A stretch of 64,000 nt of DNA from Takakia lepidozioides (lineage: Eukaryota > Streptophyta > Takakiopsida > Takakiales > Takakiaceae). The position numbers and the translations under genes are program-made. The DNA is taken from positions 70,122,001-70,186,000 of the forward strand of contig CM060733.1 of NCBI GenBank assembly GCA_030704615.1. The letters are read 5' to 3'. A model generated the notes under the pieces. The model saw only the letters and a list, made by a program, of their open reading frames with translations, was not told where the DNA came from and ran no database searches. Within the stretch, counting starts at the first letter, position 1. Every line of letters begins with the position of its first letter. Shown piece after piece: positions 12,201 through 24,239 of this stretch.

Positions 12201-12892
12201 TCCCTGGTGGACATGTATGCCAAATGTGGGTGCATGGAGGATGCAAAGGGAGTGTTCGACAATATGGCTGAATGAGATGTGGTGTCGTGGAATGCAATGA
12301 TCGTAGGATATGCACAGCATGGTTGTCATAGGGAGGTCTTGCAACTATTTGAAGGAATGCAAAAGAACGGCTTGAAGCAGTATGTGTTCTCTCTGCATGC
12401 AGCCACACTAGCTTTCTGAATGAAGGTAGACGTTACTTCGATTCCCTGAGTGAAGATCATGGTGTCACTCCGACAGTAATAGCACTTTGGCTGCATGATG
12501 GACCTTCTTGGACGTGCAGGACAACTAGTGAGGCAGTGGACCTAATTAATAAAATGCCAATCAATCCAGATGTTGTGGTGTGGAAGGCCTTGTTTAGTGC
12601 CTACAGAATCCATGACAATGTAGAGATGGATGCTCACCAAGTGTTTCAACAAAATGCCTCAATGAGTTTGGATCATGTGGAACATAATGTTGGCAGGATT
12701 TACCAAGCACGGGTGTGGTGGGAATGCTTTGGAGACCTATGAGCAAATGCTGCGCGAAAGGGTGAAGCCCAACCACATCACATTTGTTTGTGTTTACAAT
12801 GCGTGTGCAAGCCGGGGAGCTCTGGAAAAGGGGAAAGAGGTCCATGGTGACATCGTCAAAGTTGGAATTGTACCAGATGTCATTCTGCAAAC
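9262..12892 (+). pseudogene. Decayed PLS-class PPR array (5' part)
   Basis: About ten PPR units of roughly 300 bp repeat the theme VDMYAKCG - VVSWNAMIAGYAQQG - ALETYEQMMGEGVKP - TFVCVCNACASLAALE - KEVHGDIVKAG. Stops (for example AE-TGA at about 9497, 11971 and 12272) and frame changes break every run, so it is not translatable. At 10480-11160 unrelated sequence interrupts the array and itself contains a short direct repeat (10500 and 10595). An E-motif-like segment (LINKMPINPDVVVWKA, about 12545-12592) precedes one more PPR unit. That order suggests the array grew by unequal exchange or by fusion of two genes. The last unit stops abruptly at the transposon target site and resumes at 24403. 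Intact relatives act in organellar RNA editing and processing. Confidence 0.85.
12884..12892 (+). repeat. Target-site duplication, left
   Basis: TCTGCAAAC lies immediately before the element and is matched by TCTGCCAAC at 24403-24411 (8 of 9 identical). Joining the flanks restores a PPR unit reading GATGTCATTCTG...CTCTGGTGGACATG. Nine-base duplications are typical of MULE insertions. Confidence 0.75.
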
Positions 12893-13125
12893 CAACGACG
12901 CAATGGCGTGAGCGCGCGAGCGTACGCTCACGCAGGAGTGACGTGGCGTGAGCGTACGCTCACGCCAGCTGACGTGGCGTGAGCCTGCACACACGCTGAC
13001 GTGGCGTGAGCGTCATGTCAGCATGCTGATGTGGCGGTAAATGATGACGTGGCACTGTCCGTCATCTGCCACGTCAGCATTAACATGCGCCGCCTATAAC
13101 CGTGGATGGTCCTATGACCGTGGAA
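12893..13125 (+). repeat. Left terminal and subterminal repeats of copy 1
   Basis: This region has four or five TGACGTGGC/TGATGTGGC iterons, several followed by GTGAGC. It also has a perfect 22-bp palindrome at 12945-12966, GGCGTGAGCGT and its complement. A CGCCTATAACCGTGG motif at about 13090 recurs in altered form at the left end of copy 2 (about 36413) and near 48817 and 48938. Such arrays are plausible transposase binding sites. Confidence 0.75.
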
Positions 13126-13530
13126 TTAATGCAGGGAATCTTGCCTAAATAGAATCAAGACGAGCGTTGAGGCCTACAATTGCAGCATCCAACATTGTGC
13201 AATTACAAATGCTTGTTTCACTTTTACAATTACGAGGACGACAAAATATCCTCACAAAGTGTGCGCCATAAAGGCTGCCACGGGAAGACCTTCCTCCCTC
13301 CTCAAATAACAATGAGAGTTAGGATCATCTTCAAAAGATGATTGTAGTGCATAGCGACAGCAAGACATGTAGACTTCGAACGGTGCAATGACAAATGTGC
13401 ACTACCTAAAAGTTGTCACTCAGAGCTCACTCCGTATAGTTGGAGGCCATATCATTGCACAGCCGACGAATTGATGTGAATTACACATTTCAAATCATGG
13501 TCATCCACATACCACATTACATAGTTCATG

Positions 13531-16500
13531 CTACCCATGTGTTGTATCCCGCTGCAAAAGAGTATCGACCTCGTTGAAACTCATAGTGGCCTGGTGAATG
13601 AAGTTGTCACGTTTGGGATCGCAAACCATCCTCCTCAAAAATATGAAATACAAATGTTTGCAGGGTATGAATTTACCTCTCTTGCCCAAACTGGTTGATA
13701 GCATATTCACAAAATCAGGACATGTGCAATTGGGGAAATTGGAAACCGTGATGTCGTAGGTCCTGTCATGAACAGCAGATGTGGAAGTGATGATTGTGAA
13801 TACCCGACCATATCCTGGATCGGGTACTTCCGTGGTGCTTCCAACACGAGCTTGGAGCATTCTTGCGGACTCCACTTTGCCAAAGTGTTCAGCGGTTGGA
13901 GGGAAACGCCGAACGAGCTTTCCATCTCGTTTGGTTGGCCACAAGTCAGGATTTGCCGGGGGGACCCGGGAGGACGCAGAAGTAGTAGCACATGCATGGA
14001 GTTGGGGTTGTCTCGCAAGGGAAAAACCTGCCTCCTCCAGCATTTCAATCTCCTGAAAGCTGAGATGTGTTCCCACCTTCACGGGCCAAACGGTTGGAGG
14101 AGATGGCTTCATCACTACGGAAGGACGCACAGTTCCATGCACACATCTGGCACAATCATCTGCGCAGAACCAGAACTTGTGGTTCTTGGCTTCTGGTTGA
14201 CCGTATGGACGCATCAAGCCCGTGAAAGTCGGAGCAGGAGTTCGGGCACCACCTCTGGATATAGATGAAGTGCACTTCTCGAAATTAGTTGCCCTGATCG
14301 CTGTACATTTCACACGAGACCCTACACTTGTGCGTTCTATGTGCCAAACGTGGTCGGGGCATGCGGACTCAAGCACATCAAGGGGGTTGTTTCTCTCCTG
14401 CACCATTTCAGTGGCACTGTTTGATGCTGGAGCTTGCCGTCGTGTTGGAGGTTCCTCCACAATGGAGGTTCCGGACATGGAGCTGTCATGCAGGGGAACA
14501 CGAGGCTTCGAGAAGTTATCACGGTCTGCCCTGTGGGAATCTGAATCCGAACCAGGTGGAGTGTTCAATTTCCTCTTACAGGAGCCGAATCTCTCCTCCC
14601 CTTCAAGATGTGGAACTCTAGAAACAAGTGGCGTTCCCTGGGCATACATGCTCACCGCCCGTGCTATCTTGATTGGATCCCCAGATCTGTTTGCAGCACG
14701 CAACATCAACTCCCATTTGTCCGGACCCTTGCCACCAACCCCACCTCGTAAGAAATCACGGTATCGGGTTTGTTGTTGCAAGGCACGTATCAAATCATCT
14801 GTTGTTGCCACATACAAATCCCGACCTCGTTTCCCAGACTGCTGCAACCATGCGTTGTGCACAGTTTCTGCCAAATTGCAAGATGGCATGTCCGCCATTT
14901 CCTCAATGGACATGTTCTGCAAAGAGGATAACCACACTTCAGAACAGTGCACAGGAAACAACATAAAGAAAGCAATGAGTCAAAAATATGGAAAGCAAAT
15001 GTATGAATAAAGCATGAAATAGAAGCCTCGTACCATTGTCATGGCTGCTCCCCACTGTCTATACCGGAAGTGCCAAAACGCCAGCCAATCTTCCAATGCT
15101 CTCATACTCTCAAGTGATGCAGCTCCAGAAGAGAACCACCAGGCACGAATTGTCTGGAACAAAGTGTCCGCCTCCTTCATTGTTCTAGCATCTTTGTACT
15201 CTTTGCACAATTTACGGTGCTGAGTCTGCATCTCTGGTTTGATGTCCGACTTTGTATGTTTTTCCAGAGATTGTGTCCAATGGAATAGACATGTACGCTC
15301 TCTTCCTGGCATAGGCACTTTTGGGTCGCCCGATCCGAAGACAATACGAACAGCATTGAAATTTGCTTGAGCACTATCCGCCATGAAACCTGCGAAATTT
15401 GGAGATGGCAGCCCATGGCAGCCCATGACACGTATCAGGGAATTCCACATGAGCTTCTGGGATTCCGTATCCTCGGATTGCATGTCACAAACTGCAATTG
15501 TCATAACTCGTTGGTACACTGGATCGTAGACATGACAAGCCATTGTCGTCCAATCCTTCACTCGTTTCACATGATCAAACATAAGAAAACAGTTCTGCAA
15601 GTCCCCAGTCTTCTGCATCCGCTTCACGAGGCTAACCCCACTGCCCTCCCCAACAGTCGACATTTTGAAAAGAAAAACTTTGATGGCACCTTGACCTGGG
15701 AATACATTGTCCTGGATGTAATCGTACTTGCTCACTCGTTTCAATTCCAAAATATTGTCTATGTAGCCTCTGATCCCAGAGCCCATTCTCAATGCATTGA
15801 TCTGATGCCGAATGTTAGGTGAACTTAAAGTGGAGAAATGATCCATGACCAGGTCCAATGCTGCACCGTCAAGTTTAGTCCCCACAGAATCTCCTTCACT
15901 CAAAATATGGCTTTCCAAGAAGGACTTGCTTGCGCCAAGAGCAATTGCAGATGTTGTTGCGGATGGGTTTCTCCCGAACTCCTGTTTGATCAACCTCGAT
16001 ACTGTCTCAACACTCTCCCTGTAATCCCCCTTCGAGACAGGATGGTTATGGAATCCAAAATGCACACAAGCTCTCGTCATTGTATTCAAACGGTGGACAA
16101 CATAGTACATTCTTGCTCCGCAGAGCGCCAAGCAGGATGGCACAAGTTTGCAGAATTTGCAGACGAAAGTGTTTGCCGGTGGAGGGGCAGTCCCAGGCTG
16201 AAATGGATTTTCCGCCAGACCCTCCCATTCGCTTTGATTATGAACCCCAGACTGAAGAAAGTGTCTGCAATTCAAATTATCACACCTAAGGTGTCCATTG
16301 CAAACTGTCCTCCTGAAAACAAGCTTGTCATCATTCTGAATATTGGATGTTTTTGTTCTGCACCACGGGTGCCCGTCGTGTTTCTTGTCCATTCCATGCA
16401 TCATGATTGTTACACCTCCAACTCGCGGAGGAGGAGGCAGCTCGAATAGGATATCGCCATCAAAAGTCTCCGGCAAGAACTTCACAGGCACCTGCTTCAA

Positions 16501-17045
16501 AGATTCCCAATCAATTCCCCGCAACTCACTTTTGAATCCAGCCATTCCTCCCATCGCCCGCAATTTTGGAATGACACTACAAATCTCTTCTTCATCAGCT
16601 TCTCCAACCACAGTAGGAAGGACTGGATTTGGAATTTCACTTATGTCATCATCGGAAGAATCCGAAAGCTCAACGATTGGAGTGGAGGACGTCTGTTCTT
16701 TTTTCACCACCACCTCCCTCTTGTCTTCAACGACCGAAGCAGCAGTCCCGGGCGTCACATATGACCCAAGGGACTTTCGCCGAGGCTCTCCAAGTACTCT
16801 GTATCGACCAGGACGCACTCTCCACTGGCTGATATGAGCCGTCTCATCACGGTTTTGGAAAGAATATTTCACAACTTCCCTTTAAGATCGTACACCTCTT
16901 TCTCCAAAAAGATGGAGCCATTCTGCAGCTGAAAACGGGTAGCCAAGACATGTTCCAGAACAATTGCAAATCCATTGTCAAGGACTTCCTGGGAGAACGG
17001 CACTGGTTTGTCGTCAGAGAAGAACTCCGCTTCAGAGGAAGCCAT
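13531..17045 (-). pseudogene. MULE-like DDE transposase with SWIM finger (one frameshift)
   Basis: Two exons, 17045-15034 and 14916-13531, with donor ATG/GTACGA and acceptor TTGCAG/AAC, encode about 1132 residues from the ATG at 17045. A single-base deletion near 16880 (codon 59) shifts the frame; the rest is open. Residues about 229-337 hold a Cys/His zinc-finger region (CNGHLRC...NCRHF, CKFC, HFGFHNHP). The RNase H-like core shows candidate acidic residues at MFDHV (D491), FMADS (D557) and ALEDW (E652), with a CLFHW motif between, as in MULE transposases. A C-terminal CX3C/CX2C cluster (FCADDCARC) and a SWIM finger (CTCPDF, then CKHLYF, about 1068-1092) follow. Copy 2 aligns across the frameshift, confirming it. 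It would cut and rejoin the element ends in the nucleus. Confidence 0.8.
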
Positions 17046-17801
17046 CTTCCTTCCTCGCGTACGTTTGTACCTTGCTATCGCAGATCTAGTGTAAATCGGT
17101 TTACTGATGTCTCCAGAACACAGTTGAAGAATGAGCAGAGAATATGGCGGAGGAAGCTCAGATAACGACTGTGCATATTATGTTATTCTTTCCAGATATG
17201 CAGCCGTCCATTTTAATTACTTTTCTTGTGGGCCCAGTGGTCAGAGTATCCCTAGGTGCAGTGTCGGCAGCTGTTAAACCGTTAACCAGAACCTCATCAA
17301 TAAACCCAATAACAAAGCCGACTTCCTGGAAGCATGCCACAGGATCTGAGAATGGGATTGCAGATTAAGTAAATGTATCTTTATACTACTACCAATGATC
17401 ATGCGCACCTGGAAAGTTCAAAATGTGAAACGAATGTGGGGTTGGCTAACAAGGATGACCGTGTATGATATTCCAAAATTTGTCATCAAACTCTCGTTCA
17501 TTTACATTTATTTGTGTAAGACTGTGCGCCAAGATTTCTGGGATTCGCTGTTATTTTTAAATATTGAAACCGTTCTAATAAAGAACACGCCGTTTTTTTT
17601 GGGCGACACACGTCAGACATCCATAACTGAATACGAACAGCTGTACACCAATTGCTGGCATGTGCACTAATAAGGGAACGACTATGTGTAACGGTCACGC
17701 GGGAGGGAATCCGATGCTTCTAGAGACACGCAAGAACGCAGGCAATCCCGCAAGAAATCGGGAGTCACTGCGTTTTTCTACTTTTCGCGCTTAGAGGGAG
17801 A
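17046..17801. promoter_or_regulatory. Divergent intergenic region of copy 1
   Basis: About 750 bp separate the two element genes, which are transcribed away from each other, so both promoters should lie here. No element-type palindrome and no clear TATA box could be assigned. A short A/T-rich stretch occurs at about 17490-17590. The only open frames are short and unrecognised. Confidence 0.5.
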
Positions 17802-20800
17802 GTGGTAGTCAAGCTGGAGAGGGTTCCTTCTAGAATACGAAAGAGAAGAAAGTCTCTTTATTTTACTTCCCTTAGAGAGAGACGCAGAGCAAGAGAGAAA
17901 ATGACGAGGCGTCGTTTGTTGGAGAACACAGGGCCAAGGCAGCAGGTGAACGCGGAGACTGATTCACAAGAGCAGACGGAGACTGAGGCAGCGGCTGTGA
18001 CACAGTCGGCGATAAGAGTGCGCCAGCCTGTGGAGGCAGAGATGATTCGCAGGGACACTGAAGAAGGTGGAAGCACGCGGAACGCCGAACCGGGAGAAGG
18101 TCAAGAAACCCTAGCGCAGACAGAAATTCCAGCAGATGTGAGAGGGAAGAGGAAAGCTGCAGAAGGGGATCAAATTTCAAAACCTAAGAAGGTGCCAGTA
18201 AGTTTTATCTAACTTACATTTCATTGTTGAAGATATGCGTAGAGATTGAGTGGAATGTCCCAGACAGGGATTGTCGCTACCGACAATCACAAAGGTGATT
18301 TGCTTTCTACTCCTCTGCGAAGGGTTTACAGCACAATGAGTTGGTGACTATCGGTACAGTCATTCACTGGTGTTCAGATCATACAGTCTGTCTGATTGCC
18401 TTTCAAGGAGTCCTTCCTCTTCCCTTCTTTAGCAGGAACTACTGAATTGCGAGCGTCGTTAACGCCATTCGATTCTCCTCATGAGATTTATGTACCTATG
18501 TGTTTGAAGAGAGAGTCTGCACTTACTATCCGCCCTAAACTACACTGAATGTCGTTGCCGCCAATCAGTTGCACATGTATGTCATTACACAACACCGATC
18601 CGGCAGGTCGTTATCTTTTGTGATTGTCGTTAACGCCGTTCGCTATCGCTCTCGCTTTTGTTTTGAATACGGCAGTATCAGCTTTGCTTGTGTAGATTGT
18701 GCTGAATTCTTTCACACCATTCATGGTGAGTTTCTTTGAGACAGAGTGATGGTCGTTACCGCCATTCACTATTTGCAAATCACTCAGTCAGAACTGAATG
18801 GCATCGTGCAGAAAACTGTGAGGTCGAAGCCTACAGGATCAGAGGGGAAAGGATCTGGAGATGGGGACGAGTCCGCAAAAAGCTCAGAGAATACAGATGA
18901 AGCAGATGAATCCGAAGTGCACTACCTTGACAAGGTGAAAGAACTCATGTCATTCCAGAAGGTAAACTCTCAGGAGGTTATAAGGGACATGCTCGTATCT
19001 GGAGGGCGTCTGGACATACCTCTGTGCCGGATGATATCAATGCCTGTTGTGCGTCCACCTCTTTCCCATGACATAACAAAATTGGAGAGTGATTTTGTGC
19101 ATGGATATAGACTTGGTGCACAAGTTTTTTATGTGTCACTGACGGATATAAATGGGAAAAGCACATTAGTGTCTCCAGAGATCAGTGATAACTGGGATGA
19201 GTGCTGGAAAGATGCCAATGAGGAGTTCGAGCTGGGCCTCATGATGGGAAAGAACACCCAGCAATTCTGCAACCACATGTTCTACGTCTGGGACGGCAAC
19301 CACCGATTGCTGGCATGGATGGGATACATTCAGAAACACCATTCGAAAGACAAAGACAAGCATGTTGCTGTGGAGGCAATGGTTTTGGATCCTGGAAACG
19401 ACATCGCTAGGCTTCTTACAGCTATGCACGACGTGAACAAGTAAGTCATCCAGGAGATTTCATTCCCTCTGTAGTGTCTTATTAATCCTCAAAAAACAGT
19501 GTTAAGGAATGCAATGTTTCCAATGTTTTTGCAGATCGACAGAGAAATCGCATGTGACAACAAGCTTGGTTCACACACTATTCCGAATTCAGAGGATTGG
19601 TCTGATGAAGCTGGATGATTTTCGGACAGTACTACCACCCAATATCATCAAGAAGTGCGAAACAGGAAGAGCTGCAGGCACTTGGTATTCTTTGACACGA
19701 GAGGCGTTTCTGGAGTACATGTATGCGGTAAGCCCGAGTCTGTACTCTGTTTACTTTTCGAATACATGTTTGTAGTCCCTTCGGAGCTAATCACTACTTG
19801 AATCAATGCAGCAAGAACTGGCAGAGGCAGCTGAGAAGGGAAAATCCGAATATTACCGCACTACACCAGAAGAACTAAGGACATCAAAGGGTGTGGAAGC
19901 TGCAATAAAGAAGGAGTTTGAAATGCGAAGAACCAAATTGATGTCAGCCTTCGGAAAGCAGCTTAGAATAGTAGATCCTGGACTTGGTCCTGAGTTCCTT
20001 CAGCAGATCAAAACACACTATGACAAGCATGTGCATCCGGAGATGCAGCAGGAGAAATTGCACCGGCTGGCCATATCGATGGTCGACCCACAAACAAAAA
20101 TAAGGTGGCTGGAGATATGGAACTCAGATCAAACAGTAAAGGACTTGAATCAGTTCCCAAAGAGCACCATACAGCCTGGCACAAAGGTGGAAGGAATCAG
20201 TGATTTGGTGTTTGATAACTGGCTCCACAAGGCTACATTTTGGAGTCAGGTGTGTATTCGAACATGCTGTTTTCTTCTCTTCAAGTATGTGATGAGTATC
20301 TTTTTGCAATTCTGACAAATATACTATTTGCAGCTCGAAAAGCGCGCCGTCATTGTGCTGGATCAGACTTTGAAGGACCTGAACATTTCGATTGTTTCCC
20401 CTCCCCAAATGTCATTGGAGGCATACATAAGGAAGTGGAGAGGTCTCACCTGGAGATACTGTTTTTTCCGGGAGTTCTCCAAAGATGGTAACATTTTACG
20501 GTCCAACGACTTTGACAGTCAGGTTGGAGGAGAGTGGGCCATGATGCGAGTTGTGTACAGGTGCAATGTCATACTTGAAACTCTACTGTTTTTTTGGGAA
20601 AAAATGTGGCTTCATATGGATTGCAATCTTAGATCCAGATTGAATGTCGTTGACGACATTCACTTCTTTGTCTGAGTCATTCTTAAGCGAGTATATGAAT
20701 TCACCTGGTTAGGATCTAAGGGTGCAATTATATTGTCCCTGATTAGAATTGATAATGTCCTTGAATGGCGTTGACGACATTCACATACGGAGTTGTTGAG

Positions 20801-23705
20801 AGGTCCTCAGAGTTATGTAAATTTTTGTAATGTCCATAGAGGTTACAGTGAGGGTTCCTCACTTCATTTTGCTGAATGTCAATGCAGACATTCAGTTGTT
20901 CTGCATTGTTTTTGCCTCTTGCGAGGAATCTGGAGGCTTGATAAGCTCTGTTATGAGAAATCCAAAGTGAATGTCGTTGACGACATTCACTGCTGTGTCT
21001 GTATTATTCAACAGCGACAAATTGAATTTACATGGATTGGGAGCTAAGTAATTGGTTTCTTTTTGGTATTTTTGTGAATGGCGTTGACGCCATTCACATA
21101 CAGTGATGTTGTGAGGTCCTCAGTGATATGTTCGTTATGAATGTGCATTGAGTTTTCCTGGAGGGTTCCTTACTCGATTTTTTGATTTCCATCCTGTGAT
21201 TTTGCTTCATTTAAGTAATAATTTGGCTTCATTAGTGAATGTCGTTGACGACATTCACTTCTATGTCTGTGTCATTCCTAAACGATAATTTGCATTCACC
21301 TGGATTAGGGTGTATTTACAGTATCATTGAATGGAATGTTCTGAATGGCGTTGACGACATTCATATCTGGAGCAGTAGTGTGGTCCTGAAAGGTCCTTGG
21401 AGCAGTTCTCAGAGCCATTTCAATCTATGTTTTTTTCATTCTGTTCTACTTGCATCTTACTCACTGAGCGCTTTTGTGGGTTGGGATTTATCTCCTTTTT
21501 TCAGGTACACGAAATATGTGCTTATGGAAGGAAATCACCTGAGCGGAATTCCCGACTATCTTGACATGTGGTCGGACCCTGCAAACGATCCAACCATGTA
21601 TACTGCAGGGATATTGAAGGACTGGAGTCCTTCTCACTTCAGAGACTGTGGGTGGTACCTTGACTGCCCACCTGAGCACACGACCTTTCAAGAACAGCAT
21701 ATGAAATACTTGAACAATAACGCTGAGATGCTGGCGCCTTTGACTGACGAAGAGTATCAACGAAACATAGCAACATTGGCTGCCAAGGAGCCTGATGCTC
21801 AGGGAACGCCGCAGAAGGGAAAGAAGGCGGGCCGCAAACCAAAAGACAAGGCTGTTGATGTCATAGCCATCTCACCAGCAAAGCCAAAGGACAAAGACAA
21901 GTCCAAAGAGAAGGAAAAGGACAAGGGGAAGGAGAATGAAAAGGAGATGGAGAGTGGGCAGGACTTTACTGCTGGAAGATATACCCGCACTCTTCAGTGC
22001 GTGTTCGATGCCAAGCCACACCCTTCCCGTTCTGATTCCGCAGGAGAGATGAAAATTGTTAATGAGGGTTGGCTTTCGATGATGCAGAGTCGAAAGAGAG
22101 GATACACTGGGGTGCCATCCCCTACCTGGGACAATATAATCTCATTCCTCAATCTGGTGAGAATTCCAGTTTCTTTCCTTTTTCTCTGAAAGTTTCGTTG
22201 GCAGTATTTCAGTCTCGTTCTTTGAAAACAATCTTGCCATCGTTCTTATAAAAAACATGTCTGTTGCAGGTGAGCACAGGTCCCACCTTCGTGTGCGGTG
22301 TGCAGAAAACTTATGCGGCCGACATTGTCATTCTCGACATCCCGGATGGCCAGGCTGTGCCAGAAGTTCTTCCAAAGGGCAAGACGCCAGGCTGGAACAA
22401 ATTCGAGGACAACTACTGGAGTTGGGTGTTCGGGTTCTGTAACAACTTCCTCTCTGATGCAGGGACACTTCTGCTTTTTCAGTCATGTGACAATGATAGT
22501 CGTCGGGCATTGGCATCATACCTCAAGTCTTCAGGGTTTGAAGTTTTGCGCACATGGAATTGTGTGAACAGCCTCTACCTTGTGAAAGGGGGTTTCCCTG
22601 GTCAGCTGGTATGCCGTCTCCCTTCTGCTTGTGCTTTGATCATGAGTTTCAATTTTCTCTGCAGCTCCACTCTAGTAGAATGTGTTATGATCGACACCGA
22701 TCATCACCGATTCATGATTTTTTTGTGTCAGAGTTCTGAATAGCCGATGTACACACTTCCACTATAGATTGTGTTTACCACACTAACCTGCTATCTTTGC
22801 CAGACGAGGATGTTCGAGGCGATCTGCCTGCGGAGGATTCGCACCTCAAAGACACCATCCTCCATCGCAGCTTTGAGATTTCTGACCAGGGTTGTTTCGT
22901 CAACCCCCCCTATGAGCCCCATGTCGATGACATTTTGTACAACTTCATGCAGTCCAGTCAGACTCTGAAGAGACCAGATGGCACTCCCTGGAGAGGTGCA
23001 AAGGAAAAGTCACCAGCGTTCATGCAAATACTGCTGGAGTCATGCAGCCACCGCTCTGCACGGGTGGTCGATCTTTCTGTGTCCACAGGTTCGTTTTTTC
23101 CCTTCCGAATTGGTTTTCTTTCAACAGTTTCATCTGCTTAAATCCCCCCCTCCAAACTGTTCATGTTCTCCTGTCTGGTGCAGGAGCAACTTACCACGCA
23201 TGCAAGGCAGGCGGAAGAAGCCTTTTTGGCATGGAGGGTGATTCTGACCTCTACAACACAGTGCTCCTCCCCCTTTTGTCTGGCTCCACTTCAGGCACAC
23301 AGACTGATCGGATTCAAATTCGAAATGATGACGATCCCGAAGATAAGCAGGTCGACAACGACTTTTCATGTGAGTAAGTGCTAAACCCTCTTTGGGAGTC
23401 ATACTCAATTTCTCGATAACATCAAAGTTACAGTAATAACTTTTTCAGGTTGTCTTTCAGGAAAGGCAGCGGTGGATCTTCAGGAGATACAGTCATTTCT
23501 GGCGAGTCTGTTTCGACAGCCCCCTTTCCAATTTTCTTCTTCCTGTTTATGCCGAGCAATGGCACTTCACGCGGCCGAGTCCCTATCCCCTGACTTTTTA
23601 GTGGCCAGCCGTAGGTGTATCCAGCGTGGATCCGGTGTTCTAAAATACTTAGACTTAGATGCAGAGGAATCGGGGATACATTGTACTGACTCTGAGTCAG
23701 ACTGA
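17802..23705 (+). CDS. ParB-like / DNA methyltransferase fusion gene of the transposon
   Basis: Ten exons fit one open frame: 17802-18197, 18812-19440, 19535-19727, 19812-20249, 20334-20560, 21505-22156, 22270-22600, 22804-23088, 23184-23369 and 23449-23705 (about 1197 residues). All introns are GT-AG and all phases match. Residues 165-335 form a ParB-like domain with the signature VWDGNHRLLAW (about 291-301). A lysine/glutamate-rich linker precedes a beta-class methyltransferase-like fold: DIVILDIPDG at the motif IV position (868-872), WVFGFCNNFLSDAGTLLLF, KSPAFMQILLE (motif X), VVDLSVSTG (motif I, about 1043) and GRSLFGMEGD (motif II). The catalytic DPPY is replaced by DIPD, while an NPPY occurs at 989-992, so activity is uncertain. 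ParB-methylase fusions are familiar in phages and bacteria. The start at 17802 is preferred over 17901 because upstream residues (FTSLRERRRARE) are conserved in copy 2. Confidence 0.75.
18269..18767 (+). repeat. Palindrome set in intron 1 (copy 1)
   Basis: Five imperfect palindromes of the GAATGTCGTTGACGACATTC type lie in the first intron of the ParB-methyltransferase gene, at 18269-18288, 18451-18470, 18547-18566, 18622-18641 and 18748-18767. A weaker sixth lies near 18346. Cores here are GTTAAC, GTTACC, GTTGCC or GCTACC rather than GTTGAC. They are separated by 50-160 bp of unrelated sequence, so this is not a simple tandem repeat. Confidence 0.85.
20642..21362 (+). repeat. Palindrome set in intron 5 (copy 1)
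   Basis: Seven copies of GAATG(T/G)CGTTGACG(A/C)CATTC occur at 20642, 20763, 20873, 20969, 21076, 21237 and 21343, each 20 bp, inside the 944-bp fifth intron. Three are the identical perfect form, and the one at 21076 is palindromic over 24 bp (21074-21097). The other introns of this gene are short and lack the motif. Confidence 0.9.
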
Positions 23706-24235
23706 ACTGTATTCTTTTAATATTCATTTTTCATATTATCTGGAAAACGTTGAATCCCCTTCCTCCACCGTAGTTGTTCCTTTAGAACAAATAATAATCA
23801 CAGAATCACCTTTCGTTTAAATTGCAATATGTATGAATCCATCTCACAAACCTCCCTGACTCTTCTCATATCCATTGTGCATTCATCTACACTGTATTCA
23901 TGCGTGCTCCATTCATGAATTTTTTCTTTGTACAACATCCATTGTACATTCATCCTCTGTACTCTTTAATCCACCCCACAAACCTTCCACACTCATTTCA
24001 TATACGAGGTGCATTCGTCAAAAGATTTGGTCATGCATCTTCCTGTCATGAATTTTTGTCATTGCTCAACATCCATTATACATTCATCCATTTTACTCTT
24101 ATCCATCCCTCATTCATCCATCTACATTCATTTTTCACACTCATCCATCTGTTTATCATCCAACTGTACATTCATCCATCCTTTATTCAATGCCTTTTAT
24201 TATGTCGTCCAGCTTGTTTCCGCGGTAAAGGGTGC
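23706..24235 (+). repeat. Degenerate CATTCATCCA repeats, 3' flank of gene
   Basis: Downstream of the methyltransferase stop, a pyrimidine-rich stretch (about 23870-24190) contains many variants of CATTCATCCAT and an imperfect duplication of a segment ending in CATGAATTTTT (about 23912 and 24047). No gene is seen. It fills the space between the gene and the right terminal repeat. Confidence 0.65.
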
Positions 24236-24239
24236 CAAT

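Noticed and set aside
9444-12408. Long minus-strand ORFs rich in Pro/Ser/His (up to 178 codons)
   Set aside because: Antisense frames of the PPR repeats; the same shadow peptide recurs at each repeat.
14222-15010. 262-codon plus-strand ORF
   Set aside because: Antisense shadow of transposase exon 2; the minus strand has the zinc-finger and SWIM motifs and correct splice sites. The plus-strand ORFs at 36346-37032 and 37956-38543 are shadows for the same reason.
18269-21362. CRISPR-like array
   Set aside because: Palindromes are separated by 50-180 bp of non-uniform sequence inside introns of a eukaryotic-type gene, without a cas gene. Spacing and palindromic form do not fit.
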